Origin: Erythrobacter ani
GTDB taxonomy: Bacteria; Pseudomonadota; Alphaproteobacteria; Sphingomonadales; Sphingomonadaceae
Assembly (NCBI RefSeq): GCF_019204025.1
Contig: NZ_JAGSPB010000003.1
Coordinates: 186,001 to 250,000 of the forward strand
Direction of reading: 5' to 3'
DNA length: 64,000 nucleotides
This document shows positions 26,766 through 35,407 of the stretch, piece by piece (position 1 is the first letter of the stretch; the number at the start of each line of letters is the position of its first letter). Position numbers and translations under genes: made by a program. The notes under the pieces are model-generated. The model was given only the letters and a program-made list of their open reading frames with translations, was not told the origin of the DNA and ran no database searches.

Positions 26766-27221
26766 TCAGACAATCGCATCGGCAACGAAACCGAGCAATA
26801 TCGTCAGCACTCCGAGACCCACCGATAGCTGCACTCGCAGCCGCATGAAGTCTTTCGCGGCAATACCGAGCGCGCGATCGACAAGTGGCGATACCATGAT
26901 CAGCGTACCAAGATAGATGAGCGCAGGGCCCGGCCATTCCCAGCCGAAACTCCAGGGCAGGAATAGCGCGACGGCGAGGAGGCTGGGAGCGACCGCGACG
27001 AGATAGGCTCCGGCCCCGCCCTTGCCGCTCGCAATCGCCTGTCCCCACCAGACACCTCCGAGAAAACTGAAAATGGCTGCAGCATAGGCAAACCCGCCCG
27101 CTAGCGCCGAGAAACGGTACTCGTGGCCGCTTACCGCCAGAGCCACGCAGATAATCTGCGGCAGCAATCCGGCATAGCCCAGCCAGCGCGATGCGGGGGT
27201 CAATGTCGTATTTCCGTCCAT
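26766..27221 (-). CDS. DUF3429 family membrane protein
   Basis: 151 residues with about five membrane helices. The pattern WLGYAGLLPQI near the start and a later FLGGVWWGQA is characteristic of DUF3429 proteins, which have no assigned function. Its end faces tRNA-Pro and its start is divergent from the SDR gene. Confidence 0.84.
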   Translation of the reverse strand: MDGNTTLTPASRWLGYAGLLPQIICVALAVSGHEYRFSALAGGFAYAAAIFSFLGGVWWGQAIASGKGGAGAYLVAVAPSLLAVALFLPWSFGWEWPGPALIYLGTLIMVSPLVDRALGIAAKDFMRLRVQLSVGLGVLTILLGFVADAIV

Positions 27222-27298
27222 GCACGGTCAAGCGCGCGGAGCATCGCGTTGTTCCCGCAGGCTTGCCCCTCTTCAGGGTTTGAGGCACGTCTGCAATC

Positions 27299-28072
27299 AT
27301 GGACCTGTTCGATCTCACCGGCCGCGTCGCGGTCATCACCGGCGGCAATGGCGGCCTTGGACTGGGCATGGCGCGGGGGCTGGTAAAGTCCGGCGCGAAC
27401 GTCGCGATCTGGGCCCGCAACGAGGAGAAGAACGCTAAAGCGCTGCTCGAACTGCAATCCATTGGCCGGGCCGAGGTCAAAACGCTGGTTTGCGATGTCG
27501 CCGAAGAAGCACAGATCGAAGATGCAATGGGCGCGACGCTCGCCGCGTTCGGCCGCGTCGATGCCTGTTTCGCCAATGCCGGGCGCACCGGATCGGGTGC
27601 AGGCGTGCCCGACATGACCGAAGCAGGCTGGGACGCGGTCATGGCCGTGAACGCCCGCGGCCCCGCTCTTACGTACAAACACGTGACGCGGCACATGGTC
27701 GAACGGGCGAAGGCCGGCGATCCGGGCGGCAAGCTGATCGCGACAAGTTCCGGCCAGTCGATCATGGGCGTCAATCGCAGCTCCGACTATGCGGCATCGA
27801 AAGCTGCTATCAACGGCCTGACACGCGGTGCGGCGTTCGAACTTGCCAGGCACCAGATCACCGCCAATGCCCTGCTGTTCGGCTATTATGAGACCGACAT
27901 AACCGCCGCTGCAGATCCGAAATTTGCGGCATGGATGGAAAAGCGCATTCCATTGCGCCGCCCCGGCGATCACGAAGGGCTGGAAGGTCTTGCGGTGTTC
28001 TGGGCATCCCCTCACAGCGATTACATCACCGGACAATGCCTGCCGGTCGACGGCGGTCTTTGTATCAGTTGA
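27299..28072 (+). CDS. SDR-family oxidoreductase
   Basis: 257 residues. The cofactor loop TGGNGGLGLG follows the first strand, NAG is present at the end of strand four, and the catalytic set is visible as SSGQS with YAASK (Tyr-x3-Lys). The C-terminus GQCLPVDGG is that of classical short-chain dehydrogenases. Arg in IWARNEEK after strand two suggests NADP preference. The substrate is unknown. Confidence 0.88.
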   Translation: MDLFDLTGRVAVITGGNGGLGLGMARGLVKSGANVAIWARNEEKNAKALLELQSIGRAEVKTLVCDVAEEAQIEDAMGATLAAFGRVDACFANAGRTGSGAGVPDMTEAGWDAVMAVNARGPALTYKHVTRHMVERAKAGDPGGKLIATSSGQSIMGVNRSSDYAASKAAINGLTRGAAFELARHQITANALLFGYYETDITAAADPKFAAWMEKRIPLRRPGDHEGLEGLAVFWASPHSDYITGQCLPVDGGLCIS

Positions 28073-28143
28073 ACGGGCTGAACGGCCGATCAATCATTCC
28101 CGCACAAACGCCAAACCAAGCGATTGGTTCCAAAAGGTTTTTA

Positions 28144-28169
28144 GGAACGAAATCGGGGTCCGCCCCGTT
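28144..28169 (+). promoter_or_regulatory. candidate EcfG (general stress) promoter of yqaE
   Basis: GGAAC (28144-28148), a spacer of exactly 17 bases, then CGTT (28166-28169): the alphaproteobacterial EcfG/sigma-EcfG consensus. The implied transcription start is about 55 bases before the yqaE ATG. I found no other exact match in the intergenic regions I checked. Confidence 0.6.
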
Positions 28170-28232
28170 GATTGGGTGAACGACGACGCAAAACAGCGTC
28201 AGATTAGAAACCCAATTCAGGAGCCCCGCTCA

Positions 28233-28415
28233 ATGCTCGAACTTATTGCACTTGTCGCCACCATTCTTCTTCCGCCGCTCGGCGTTGCACTGAAGAAGGG
28301 TCTTGGAACAGACTTCATCATCAACCTCATCCTGACGCTGCTGTTCTTCATCCCCGGCCTCATCCACGCCGTGTATGTGAACTACATTGCAGGCGGAACC
28401 CGCGCCATCGCGTAA
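28233..28415 (+). CDS. yqaE: YqaE/Pmp3 (UPF0057) family membrane peptide
   Basis: 60 residues with two hydrophobic helices and a short loop, starting MLELIALVATILLPPLGVAL, the Pmp3/YqaE signature. Family members are stress-induced proteolipids affecting membrane potential and salt tolerance. A CAGGAG ribosome site lies nine bases upstream. A longer reading from 27924 overlaps the SDR gene and is rejected. The candidate EcfG promoter upstream fits stress induction. Confidence 0.9.
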   Translation: MLELIALVATILLPPLGVALKKGLGTDFIINLILTLLFFIPGLIHAVYVNYIAGGTRAIA

Positions 28416-28453
28416 TCCGATAAAACAATTCTCTCGACAATTATCGAGCGGCT

Positions 28454-28479
28454 CGGGCCCGGGATCATTCCCGGGCCCG
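28454..28479 (+). terminator. strong hairpin after yqaE
   Basis: A perfect 11-base stem (CGGGCCCGGGA paired with TCCCGGGCCCG) around a TCAT loop. The following bases are not a clear T-run (GCGTCGTTTG), so it may be a weak intrinsic terminator or a processing or stability element. Confidence 0.45.
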
Positions 28480-28520
28480 CGTCGTTTGTGTATGGGATCA
28501 TAAAGGACACTGCCGAGAAC

Positions 28521-29876
28521 ATGGCCGATAAACCCGATCGTTCACGCGAACGCTCCGTTCCTTCGGGGCGCATCTCACGCTTTGCCAGCTTCGGCAGGCT
28601 TGCGAGCGGCGTCGCGGGAGGTATGATGGCAGAAGGCGCCCGGCGGCTGCGATCGGGCGACAGCCTTTCGCCCCGAGATCTCATTCTGACGCCCGGCAAC
28701 GCAAAGCGCATGGCCGATCGCCTTTCGCATCTGCGCGGAGCCGCGATGAAGATGGGCCAGATGATCAGCCTGGATGCGGGAGATTATCTGCCGCGCGAGC
28801 TTTCCGACATACTCGCGACCTTGCGCGATCAGGCAAATTTCATGCCCGCCCGGCAGCTCGACAAGGTGCTCAAGGAAGAATGGGGCACCGATTGGCGTAA
28901 GCAGTTTCGCTGGTTCAATCCGCGCCCGATTGCGGCAGCATCGATCGGACAGGTGCACAAAGCGCTGACCCGAGATGGTCAGGAGCTTGCGATCAAGGTG
29001 CAATACCCGGGCATCGCCGAAAGTATCGACAGCGATGTCGACAATGTGATGACTCTGCTCCGCGTCGCAGGTTTCGCCCCGCCGGAGCTCGAAATCGACA
29101 TGCTGCTCGCCGAGGCCAAGAAACAACTCCACGAAGAAGCGGATTACCGCCGCGAAGGCGCTCAGATGGCGATGTACCGGGAACGCCTCGCGGGCACGCC
29201 CGGGTTTGTCGTTCCTACCTTGCACGAAGGCCTCACGCGGGACCGTATTCTCGCGATGAGTTTCGAGGATGGCGTCAGTATCGAGGAGCTTTCCAACGAA
29301 ACCGACGAACGCCGCGACGAAATCTATTCTCGGCTGCTGAAACTCGTCGCGCGCGAATTGTTCGACTTCGGCGTGATGCAGACCGATCCCAACTTCGCCA
29401 ATTTCCGTTACCGCAAGGACTCTGGAGATATCGTGCTGCTCGATTTCGGTGCCTGCCGCGACGTCGATCCCGATGTTTCAAACGCCTATCGGGCGATGCT
29501 CAAGGCAGGAATGGCAGGCGACAAGCAGCGCGTTCTCGAAGAAACGATCAAGGCAGGCTTCATGCTGCCCATCGTCGTCGAGAAACACGGTGATCGGGTC
29601 GACCGGATGATCGAAATCGTCGTCAACGAAATGCGCGAGGACAAACCGTTCGATTTCGGTGACCGCGCCTTCGTGCCGCTCTTGCGCGAAGAAGGATGGG
29701 AGATCGCGCAGGATAAAGACACCTGGGCATTTCCCCCGGTTGAGACGCTCTTCGTCCAGCGCAAGGTTTCTGGCACGGCGCTGCTCGGTGCGCGGCTCAA
29801 GGCCCAGGCGAATGTTCGCCGGATTACCGAGGAGGTGCTCGGTTCGACCGAGCCTCTGCCCGCAAGAGCAGCCTAA
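28521..29876 (+). CDS. ABC1/UbiB-family atypical kinase
   Basis: 451 residues of the ABC1/ADCK family. The N-terminal KxGQ-type motif is MKMGQMISLDAGDYLP. The Ala-rich loop AAASIGQVHKA replaces the usual glycine-rich loop, and the catalytic Lys is in LAIKVQYPG. Downstream is DPNFANFRY with the metal Asp, then LLDFGAC. Homologues support ubiquinone synthesis. UbiB usually sits with ubiE; here it stands alone and is shorter, so it may be an accessory member. The start at 28521 (MADKPD) is chosen. Its stop overlaps that of the convergent gene by two bases. Confidence 0.85.
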   Translation: MADKPDRSRERSVPSGRISRFASFGRLASGVAGGMMAEGARRLRSGDSLSPRDLILTPGNAKRMADRLSHLRGAAMKMGQMISLDAGDYLPRELSDILATLRDQANFMPARQLDKVLKEEWGTDWRKQFRWFNPRPIAAASIGQVHKALTRDGQELAIKVQYPGIAESIDSDVDNVMTLLRVAGFAPPELEIDMLLAEAKKQLHEEADYRREGAQMAMYRERLAGTPGFVVPTLHEGLTRDRILAMSFEDGVSIEELSNETDERRDEIYSRLLKLVARELFDFGVMQTDPNFANFRYRKDSGDIVLLDFGACRDVDPDVSNAYRAMLKAGMAGDKQRVLEETIKAGFMLPIVVEKHGDRVDRMIEIVVNEMREDKPFDFGDRAFVPLLREEGWEIAQDKDTWAFPPVETLFVQRKVSGTALLGARLKAQANVRRITEEVLGSTEPLPARAA

Positions 29877-31636
29877 TCCTCGCTCAGTTGCTCCGCGATC
29901 CAGCGCTCGACATATTCTTCCAGTACCGACAGCGGTATCGAACCGTTCTCCAGCACCGTATCGTGGAAGGCGCGCAGGTCGAAATCGGCGCCCAGCGCTT
30001 CTTCGGCCCGCGTGCGCAATTCACGAATTTTCAGCTCGCCGATCTTGTAGGCAAGAGCCTGACCCGGCCAGGTCATGTAACGATTGACCTCGGCGTCGAT
30101 ATTTCCGGGTGAAAGCGCTGTGTTGTCGAGCATGAAATCCACCGCCTGCTGTTTCGACCAGCCTTTCGAATGGAGGCCGGTATCGACGACCAGACGCGCG
30201 GCGCGCCACATTTCATACGACAGCCGCCCCATCTCCTTGGCGGGCGTATCGTACAGACCCATTTCGATTCCGAGCCGTTCCGAATAGAGCCCCCACCCTT
30301 CGACAAAGGCGGTGAAGAATGTGCCATTCGCCCGAAGCGGGTGAATGTCGAGTTCCTGCTGGATCGATATCTGGTGATGGTGCCCCGGCACTGCCTCATG
30401 CACGCCGAGCGCAGGCAGTTCCCAGAGCGGGCGCTGGTCGAGCTCGGTAAGATTGAGCCTGTATATCCCCGCTTGCCCGGTTTCGAGCGATCCGGGCTCA
30501 TAATAGGCGGTCGTATTTCCCGGAGCATTCGCGGCCGGGATCGGCAAGACGGTGTAAGGCTGACGCGGCAACCTGCCGAAGAGTTTGGGCATCCACCCGT
30601 CTATCTCCTTCGCCAGTGCCTGCGTGTAGCGAAGGTATTGTCCTTCATCGGTCATGTAATATTGCGGGTCGGTCCGCAGATGTTCGATGAACGCTTCTCT
30701 CGTGTCGAAGCCGGCTTCAATCGCGGTTTCGACCATCTCGTCGCGAATACGCGCGACTTCCGACAGGCCGAGATCGTGCACCTGATCAGGCGTCATGTCG
30801 GTGGTTGTAAAACTACGAACCCGGTAGGCGTAATAGTTTTCGCCGTTGGGCGTCGCGAGAATGCCAGGTGTGCCCGTCCGGCAATTCGGCGCGTAATCTG
30901 TCCGGTAGAAACTCAAAAACCGCTCGTAGGCCGGGAACACCGACGTTTCGAGCGCGCTTCGGGCGTCAGCCTGCAACCTCTCCCAATCCGCTTCGGAAAT
31001 CGAGGCTGGACGGTCGCCTGCAAATGGCTGCCAGAACGGCGACGCAGTATAGTCCTCGGGGATTTGCTGGGCGATGCGAGCGTCCAGCCCCTCCATCGGC
31101 ACGCACGGCTGAGTCAAGCCGAGCGCCACCGCTTCACGGCTTCGCGCGATACCTTGCGCGTTCATGTCGGCGAATTTGGTCAACCGCCCGACATAGCTTC
31201 GATAATCGGCCAGCGTGAACAAGGGCGAACTATGGGGTAGCGAGGCGAAGCTGGAAAACCAGCCGCCACGATTGGTGAAGAGAATATAGCGATTATGATC
31301 GAATTCCGCCCCGGCGATCAGATCCTCGAAGCTGCTTTTGAGGATTGCGTAATCGATCTGGAGATCGGCGGGCAATTGTGCCGCATCGATCGCCTCCAGT
31401 CTCGCCAGGTGGATGCGAGTCTGCTCGATCTGCCGTTCATATTCTTCCAGCGACAAATCGGCGAGCTGACCGTCACCGCGCCGGTCACCCACGCTTGTCG
31501 CCAGCTGCGGTGACGCATCGAGAGCAGCTTGCCAGACTTCTTCACGAAGTTCTTCGTAATCCTCCTGCGGTCCGGCCCATGCGGGGACCGTCAAAGTCGT
31601 TGTGGCAAGAGCGATGGCGGCAAAGATCGGACGCAT
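29873..31636 (-). CDS. DUF885 family secreted protein
   Basis: 587 residues with a signal peptide ([21 protein letters not shown]). The DUF885 domain has the zinc-peptidase-like [10 protein letters not shown] motif and a second ligand segment [11 protein letters not shown]. Such proteins are predicted periplasmic metallopeptidases. The start at 31636 has GGGAG upstream; a longer reading adds nine residues before the signal. Divergent from the phosphatase gene. Confidence 0.87.
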   Translation of the reverse strand: MRPIFAAIALATTTLTVPAWAGPQEDYEELREEVWQAALDASPQLATSVGDRRGDGQLADLSLEEYERQIEQTRIHLARLEAIDAAQLPADLQIDYAILKSSFEDLIAGAEFDHNRYILFTNRGGWFSSFASLPHSSPLFTLADYRSYVGRLTKFADMNAQGIARSREAVALGLTQPCVPMEGLDARIAQQIPEDYTASPFWQPFAGDRPASISEADWERLQADARSALETSVFPAYERFLSFYRTDYAPNCRTGTPGILATPNGENYYAYRVRSFTTTDMTPDQVHDLGLSEVARIRDEMVETAIEAGFDTREAFIEHLRTDPQYYMTDEGQYLRYTQALAKEIDGWMPKLFGRLPRQPYTVLPIPAANAPGNTTAYYEPGSLETGQAGIYRLNLTELDQRPLWELPALGVHEAVPGHHHQISIQQELDIHPLRANGTFFTAFVEGWGLYSERLGIEMGLYDTPAKEMGRLSYEMWRAARLVVDTGLHSKGWSKQQAVDFMLDNTALSPGNIDAEVNRYMTWPGQALAYKIGELKIRELRTRAEEALGADFDLRAFHDTVLENGSIPLSVLEEYVERWIAEQLSED

Positions 31637-31701
31637 GATAGTCTCCCGTTTGTTGCAATGCATATTGCCTGGGCCACGTACGGTCCAGTAGGATGCACGT
31701 T

Positions 31702-32163
31702 ATGTCGAAACCCGCGCTATTGTTTGTCTGCCTCGGCAATATTTGCCGCTCGCCACTGGCTGAGGCGGCCATGCGCCGCGCCGCCGCCAATGCCGGGCTC
31801 GACGTGGTCATCGATAGCTGCGGAACGGCAGCCCATCACATCGATTCCCCGCCCGATCCACGTTCCGTCGAGACGGCGGCAGCGAACGGCATCGACATAT
31901 CGGACCTGCGCGGCCGGCAATTGGTGGTCGAGGATTTCACCCGCTTCACCCACATCTTCGGCATGGATCACCAGAATTTGCGCAATATCGAAGCATTACG
32001 GCCCGAACTGTCGACGACGCATGTTTCCCTGCTGATGGACATGGTGCCGGGCCGCGAAGGCGCTGCGATCGCCGATCCTTACTATGACGGCGAGGATCAG
32101 TTCGGCGATACCTGGGCCCATGTCTGGATGGCAGCCGAAGCGCTGGTCGAACGGCTCCGTTAG
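31702..32163 (+). CDS. low-molecular-weight protein tyrosine phosphatase
   Basis: 153 residues. The P-loop CLGNICRS starts at Cys10 with Arg16, and the general-acid loop DPYYD is near the C-terminus. It removes phosphate from tyrosine; bacterial members often act on exopolysaccharide kinases, and some relatives are arsenate reductases. ATG at 31702 follows AGTAGG by about nine bases; an ATG at 31693 would add three residues. Its TAG overlaps the stop of the convergent membrane protein. Confidence 0.9.
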   Translation: MSKPALLFVCLGNICRSPLAEAAMRRAAANAGLDVVIDSCGTAAHHIDSPPDPRSVETAAANGIDISDLRGRQLVVEDFTRFTHIFGMDHQNLRNIEALRPELSTTHVSLLMDMVPGREGAAIADPYYDGEDQFGDTWAHVWMAAEALVERLR

Positions 32164-32864
32164 GCGCGGTCGCCGAAAGGCGATCCGCCATAGCGACGCT
32201 GGAAGTAGACGAGCATTGCCAATCCCACCAGGACCGGACCTGCCACCAGCAGTGGATCGGGAAGATTGTAGAATCCCGCCGTTTCAAACTCGACCAGCGG
32301 AGCTCGCAATACGATGACGAAAGCCCAGACCATCCGCGCAAGATGCCGCTGCACCCGCAGCTTGCCGCGCTTCTGTGGTTTCAGATAGAAGTTCATATCA
32401 CCGATCAGCAGCAGGATGGGCACGATCAGGACGATACCCGGACCGATCACCGGCACCACGCCGCTGAGCACATTCGGCAAAGCCAGGGCGATGAAGCCGA
32501 TAACTGCCAGCACTTCGATGGCGGTGAGAACGTACTCTGATCCACGCACCCGCGCCGTTCCGGGTTGCAGCGCCAACCAGGCGGTGAGAACCGCATAAGA
32601 GGACGTAACGGCATTGAGGGCGAGCGGCGGAACCATCTCAATCGCGAGCATCACGATTGCCGTAACTGCGACCAGCAGCACCCCCATAATACAGATCTGG
32701 CCAGCGCGAATATGGGTTTTGCTGCCCTTGGTCGCGAAGAACGCCACCAATGCGGCGACGAACCAGAGCGCGCCGATCAGCATGTGACCCTGATATTCGA
32801 GCAAGCCGTAGGGCAGCGGATCGAAGAAATCGATAGGGTCAGGCGCGAATAGCCGGGTATTCAT
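32160..32864 (-). CDS. hypothetical multi-pass membrane protein
   Basis: 234 residues with about seven hydrophobic helices, starting MNTRLFAPDPIDFF, and a positively charged loop between helices (LKPQKRGKLRVQRHL). GGGGGAG upstream supports the start at 32864; an ATG at 32909 would add 15 residues. It lies 73 bases downstream of recG on the same strand. I do not recognise a defined family; it resembles DUF2306-like small membrane proteins. Confidence 0.68.
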   Translation of the reverse strand: MNTRLFAPDPIDFFDPLPYGLLEYQGHMLIGALWFVAALVAFFATKGSKTHIRAGQICIMGVLLVAVTAIVMLAIEMVPPLALNAVTSSYAVLTAWLALQPGTARVRGSEYVLTAIEVLAVIGFIALALPNVLSGVVPVIGPGIVLIVPILLLIGDMNFYLKPQKRGKLRVQRHLARMVWAFVIVLRAPLVEFETAGFYNLPDPLLVAGPVLVGLAMLVYFQRRYGGSPFGDRA

Positions 32865-32937
32865 GGCTGCTTGAACTCCCCCTAATGTCCAGCTCACCTG
32901 CTGTAGCATGTTGGTGCGTTGCTTGCGAGATCCAGGC

Positions 32938-35013
32938 CTAGCCCCCTCGCAGCAATTGCACGCCCCAATCGCGTTCGAACAGGTACAGCAATTGCCTAGC
33001 GGCCTCGCCTCTCTCGCTGGTGAGCCCTCCGTCGCGCTCCATCAGCAGGCGCGCATCGCCGTGGGCGACTGGCAGTAGCCTTTGTACCTGGTCGAGATCG
33101 GCGATGCGAAAGGCGGCCTCGCCCGACTGACGCGTGCCCAGCAGTTCGCCGCCTCCACGCAGTTCCAGATCCTCTTCCGCAATACGAAACCCGTCCTGCG
33201 TTTCGCGCATCAAGGCGAGACGTTTCTGCGCGGTCTCGCTCAATTCCGAACCGCGCAGCAATACGCAGCGGCTTTTTTCGCTGCCTCGGCCCACGCGCCC
33301 GCGCAATTGGTGCAATTGCGCAAGGCCGAAACGCTCCGCCTGCTCGATCACCATCAATGTCGAAGATGGCACATCCACGCCGACTTCGATCACGGTCGTG
33401 GCCACGAGCAGTTTCGCCTTCCCGTTGGCGAAGCGTTCCATATTGGCGTCCTTTTCCTCGGGCCTGAGCTGCCCGTGGACCAGCACGACGTCCTCGCCGA
33501 ACCGCTCACGCAATTCTGCATAGCGCGCTTCGGCAGCGGCGATATCGGAGGCCTGGAAAGCGCCATTCATTTCGCGCACCATCGGACAGACCCAATAGGC
33601 CTGCTGACCTGTGGCCAGATGACGCTGCACCCCGGCGATCACGTCTTCGGCGCGGTCCTGAGAAACAACCAGCGTCTCGATGGCTTGCCTGCCGGGCGGG
33701 AGTTCATCCAGGCGGCTGACATCCATCTCGCCATATTGTGCGAGCGTCAGAGAGCGCGGGATCGGCGTCGCTGTCATTGCAAGGGTGTGCGGCGCGCGCT
33801 TTCCCTTGGCTGCCAGTGCCAGCCGCTGCGCCACGCCGAACCGGTGCTGTTCATCAATCACGACGAGACCCAGATCCCTGTAGCTCACGGTGTCCTGAAA
33901 AATAGCATGGGTGCCCACGAGGATATCGATCGACCCGTCGAGCAGTCCCATCAATATGCCTTCGCGCTCTCGCCCTTTCGCCCTGCCCGTCAAAAGAGCA
34001 ACCTCGGCTCCGGTGGGCGCCGCCATTTTTCGCAGAGTTTCGAAGTGCTGGCGGGCGAGAATTTCGGTCGGTGCAAGCAGCGCGGCCTGCTTGCCTGCCT
34101 CGACCGCGATCAGCATCGCAGCCAACGCGACCACCGTTTTTCCGGCACCGACATCACCTTGAAGTAGCCGCAGCATTGGCGCCTCCTGCTGCAAGTCACC
34201 TTCGATTTCGGCGATCGAACGCTTTTGCGCTCCGGTCATCTCGAACGGCAGGTCTAGCTTCGCACGCATTCCGCCGCCACCGATCAGCGCCTGACCTTTG
34301 CGGCGGCGGCTGTCGGCTTTCACCAGCAGCAGGGCGAGGCTGTTGGCCAGCAGCTCATCGTAGGCGAGGCGGTCGCGCGCCTGCTCGTCGCGATCCCTAT
34401 GGGCAAGATGCAGCGAATCGCGCCAGGTCGGCCACCCCTCTCGCTCAAACTGGCCCGGCTCGATCCACTCAGGCAGTTCGGGAAGGCGCTCCAAAGCTTG
34501 CGAGGCGAGCGACGCCACTTTGGGCTGCGTCAGCCCCTCCGATAGTGCATAGACCGGTTCGACCAGCCGGCCCATATGCGCAGCGCTGTCCTTTTCTATG
34601 TGGTCGGGGTGCACGATCTGGAGCATGTCGCCGTAGCGATCCAGCCGCCCTGCAACCCAGCGTTTTTCACCCACAGGCAACTGTTTCTTGGCGGAATAGG
34701 ACGCACGGCCGAAATAGGTCAGCGCGCAGATATTGCCCGCGTCATCTTGCGCGAGAACCCGGTAAGGTCCGCGACCCGGATTCCGGCTGGCCCGGTGCTC
34801 GGTCGGGGTGAGAGCGACGATGACTTGTTCGCCCTCCGCGCCTTCATCCAGATTGGCAATCGCGCGGCGCATCACGAAACGTTCGGGCAGATGGTACGCG
34901 AGGTCTTTGACCCGCGTCAGGCCGAGCTTTTCCAGCGGCTTCATCAGCTTCGGTCCCACGCCATCGAGATCGCGGGCTTCGGCAAAAAGGGGATTGAGTG
35001 CCTCGGGGCGCAT
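32938..35013 (-). CDS. recG: ATP-dependent DNA helicase RecG
   Basis: 691 residues. An N-terminal wedge/OB domain is followed by two helicase lobes: Walker A GDVGAGKT, the DEQHRFG box, and TATPIPRSL (motif III). The C-terminal QLRGRVGRGSEKS is motif VI. RecG regresses stalled forks and processes Holliday junctions. The ATG at 35013 gives the normal MRPEALNPLF. It is divergent from sdhE, which has mfd beyond it. Confidence 0.95.
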   Translation of the reverse strand: MRPEALNPLFAEARDLDGVGPKLMKPLEKLGLTRVKDLAYHLPERFVMRRAIANLDEGAEGEQVIVALTPTEHRASRNPGRGPYRVLAQDDAGNICALTYFGRASYSAKKQLPVGEKRWVAGRLDRYGDMLQIVHPDHIEKDSAAHMGRLVEPVYALSEGLTQPKVASLASQALERLPELPEWIEPGQFEREGWPTWRDSLHLAHRDRDEQARDRLAYDELLANSLALLLVKADSRRRKGQALIGGGGMRAKLDLPFEMTGAQKRSIAEIEGDLQQEAPMLRLLQGDVGAGKTVVALAAMLIAVEAGKQAALLAPTEILARQHFETLRKMAAPTGAEVALLTGRAKGREREGILMGLLDGSIDILVGTHAIFQDTVSYRDLGLVVIDEQHRFGVAQRLALAAKGKRAPHTLAMTATPIPRSLTLAQYGEMDVSRLDELPPGRQAIETLVVSQDRAEDVIAGVQRHLATGQQAYWVCPMVREMNGAFQASDIAAAEARYAELRERFGEDVVLVHGQLRPEEKDANMERFANGKAKLLVATTVIEVGVDVPSSTLMVIEQAERFGLAQLHQLRGRVGRGSEKSRCVLLRGSELSETAQKRLALMRETQDGFRIAEEDLELRGGGELLGTRQSGEAAFRIADLDQVQRLLPVAHGDARLLMERDGGLTSERGEAARQLLYLFERDWGVQLLRGG

Positions 35014-35068
35014 ACCGGCACTCTATACCGCCTTGAACGCGATTGCCGAGTGCCTTACCGGTCTCAGC

Positions 35069-35347
35069 ATGACGTATATGCCCACATTCGATGAGCGTCT
35101 CGCACGGGCCAAGTTCCGCGCATGGCATCGCGGCACGCGAGAGGCCGATTACATGATGGGCGGTTTCTTCGACCGCTATTCTGCGCAGTGGGATGCCGAT
35201 GCGCTCCAATGGTTCGAGGACCTGCTGGCCGAAGACGATGTCGACGTCATGGCCTGGGCACTGAAGACCGCGCCCGTACCGGAGCGTTTCCGGGGCGAGC
35301 AAATCACGAAGATGCAGGCGCTCGACTACGTCGATATCCCGCGCTAA
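35069..35347 (+). CDS. sdhE: succinate dehydrogenase assembly factor 2 (SdhE)
   Basis: 92 residues. The RGxxE motif (RGTRE, 21-25) is followed by DYMMGGFFDRY, both diagnostic of the SdhE/YgfY family that helps attach FAD to SdhA. ATG at 35069 is used; ATG at 35078 is possible. A longer reading starting at 34808 lies inside recG and is rejected. Its position between recG and mfd is conserved in alphaproteobacteria. Confidence 0.93.
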   Translation: MTYMPTFDERLARAKFRAWHRGTREADYMMGGFFDRYSAQWDADALQWFEDLLAEDDVDVMAWALKTAPVPERFRGEQITKMQALDYVDIPR

Positions 35348-35407
35348 TCGCAGCTCTCTTCACACGCCGGGGAACACTCGCCCGTCCCGGCCTTTGACTG
35401 GACAGAT

